From: an uncultured Mobilibacterium sp.
GTDB taxonomy: Bacteria; Bacillota; Clostridia; Peptostreptococcales; Anaerovoracaceae
Length of the DNA: 64,000 nt
Direction: 5' to 3'
Assembly (NCBI GenBank): GCA_947254375.1
Contig: CAMYCF010000001.1
Coordinates: forward strand, 62,001 to 126,000
Shown: piece after piece, positions 63,096 to 64,000 of the stretch
How positions within the stretch are numbered: the first letter of the stretch is position 1
How the letters are laid out: the number at the start of each line of letters is the position of its first letter
Made by a program: the position numbers and the translations under genes
Notes under the pieces: model-generated
What the model saw: the letters and a program-made list of their open reading frames with translations, nothing else
The model's database searches: none
Told to the model about the DNA's origin: nothing

Positions 63096-64000
63096 CTAAA
63101 GATTTATTTCCGCTTTTATCTCGCCCTGATCGAATCTTTCGAGCAGAGGATCGACAACATCTTTTATGAATTCCTCCACCTGAGACGGACTCCTGCCGAC
63201 GTAGAGCGAAGGATCCATGTGCGAAATGATCTCCTCTTTGGAAAGCCTGAATTCCTCATCTCCCGCAAGCCTGTCGATAAGGTCGTTCGGGAGGCCTTCC
63301 TTCTTCACCCTCAGCGTGGCGGCGTGCGAATGCACCCTTATCCGTTCGTGGAGTTCCTGCCTGTTTCCGCCTTTTTTGACCGCCTCCATCATGATGTTTT
63401 CGGTCGCGATAAAAGGCAGTTTTTCCATGACCCTCGCGTAGATGACTTTCGGATATACGACGAGGTCGGACGTTATGTTTATATAAAGATCGAGTATCCC
63501 GTCGAGCGCGAGGAACGCCTCAGGTACTGATATCCTCTTGTTTGCGGAATCGTCGAGCGTCCTCTCGAACCACTGCGTTGCAGCTGTCACGGCCGGATTG
63601 ATCGTGTCCGCGATCACGTATCTCGCGAGCGAGGTTATCCTTTCGGAGCGCATCGGGTTCCTTTTATATGGCATCGCCGAGGACCCTATCTGGTTCTTCT
63701 CGAACGGCTCTTCTAACTCCCCGAACGATTGGAGTATCCTCATGTCGTTTGAAAATTTCGAAGCGCTCTGAGCGACGCCGCATAAAGTCGATAAAATATT
63801 ATAGTCTACTTTTCTCGAATACGTCTGGCCCGACACGGGAACGCACGCTTTGAATCCGAAATATTCGGCTATGAGCGAATCGAGTTTCTTTACCTTTTCC
63901 TGATCGTTTTCGAACAGTTCCATGAAGCTGGCCTGCGTGCCGGTCGTTCCCTTGGATCCCAGCATTTTCAGTGTCTCGAGCCTCATCTCCGCTTCTTCGA
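63096..64000 (-). CDS. purB: Adenylosuccinate lyase (5' end outside the window)
   Basis: At least 301 residues; the frame is still open at the right edge (EEAEMRLETLK...). Fumarase/aspartase superfamily signature SAMPYKRNPMRSER (S-S-A-M-P-Y-K-R-N-P), GTTGTQASFMELF upstream and the C-terminal ADSL domain. Cleaves SAICAR and adenylosuccinate; the SAICAR step directly precedes the AICAR transformylase encoded next. The ATG at 63986 is internal, not the start. Confidence 0.95.
   Translation of the reverse strand, partial: EEAEMRLETLKMLGSKGTTGTQASFMELFENDQEKVKKLDSLIAEYFGFKACVPVSGQTYSRKVDYNILSTLCGVAQSASKFSNDMRILQSFGELEEPFEKNQIGSSAMPYKRNPMRSERITSLARYVIADTINPAVTAATQWFERTLDDSANKRISVPEAFLALDGILDLYINITSDLVVYPKVIYARVMEKLPFIATENIMMEAVKKGGNRQELHERIRVHSHAATLRVKKEGLPNDLIDRLAGDEEFRLSKEEIISHMDPSLYVGRSPSQVEEFIKDVVDPLLERFDQGEIKAEINL

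Overview
The window looks like a chromosomal segment of a single-membrane Firmicute of the class Clostridia; Family XIII / Anaerovoracaceae-like is my best guess but is not proven. Support: TmcAL, YlbF, YqeK, RsfS, RNase J, SecDF fusion, HemZ, a Firmicute-type LexA box (CGAAC-N4-GTTCG), GGAGG ribosome-binding sites and sigma-A promoters with 17-bp spacing. Almost everything reads on the + strand as long, tightly packed housekeeping operons with many 8-30 bp overlaps; only the last 2.8 kb is on the - strand.

Layout. 1-5 kb: TmcAL, a MurT/GatD-like pair and an NhaC antiporter. 5-7.5 kb: an opine-dehydrogenase-like gene behind a palindromic operator, then a cell-wall-anchored thioester-domain adhesin broken by one in-frame amber codon. 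7.6-9.1 kb: tRNA-Ser(CGA), rpmF, uppP. 9.1-16.3 kb: ftsK-rimO-pgsA-cinA-recA with a perfect SOS box in front of recA. 16.3-20.5 kb: a Fic protein, rplU-rpmA, obgE, comEA, ynzC-like. 20.5-26 kb: two tRNA-Leu genes, yajC, secDF, relA. 26-38 kb: MBL hydrolase, hemZ, hisS, aspS, nadD-yqeK-rsfS-leuS, RNase J, ylbF-like, efp. 38-49 kb: mltG, the wobble-uridine pair trmR-trhP, a CNNM/CorC membrane protein, asp23-nusB, a TsaD-like paralogue, xseA-xseB-ispA-dxs-tlyA. 49-60 kb: aminotransferase, mutS-mutL-miaA, a tyrosine recombinase, a methionine gamma-lyase-like enzyme, a VTT membrane protein and a YbaK deacylase. 60-61.9 kb: an SOS-controlled YneA-like LysM protein, about 480 bp of structured non-coding DNA and a decayed ABC ATPase. 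61.9-64 kb (- strand): a stand-alone AICAR transformylase and the start-truncated purB.

Most unusual points. (1) The GatD-like glutaminase subunit lacks both the catalytic Cys and His, and the MurT partner has Asn where the third triad residue is expected, so the amidotransferase triad appears to be lost in both subunits at once. (2) The thioester adhesin carries a single amber codon between its thioester Cys and Gln while the rest of the frame stays intact. (3) L21 carries a C-terminal SAP/Rho-N-like domain, and L27 has neither the N-terminal extension nor the neighbouring Prp protease typical of Firmicutes. (4) A YneA-like division inhibitor is flanked by two LexA boxes although no lexA is next to it. 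(5) Many gene junctions carry short degenerate tandem duplications that include the stop codon or leader of the flanking genes. No CRISPR array, rRNA operon, prophage or clear defence island was seen.
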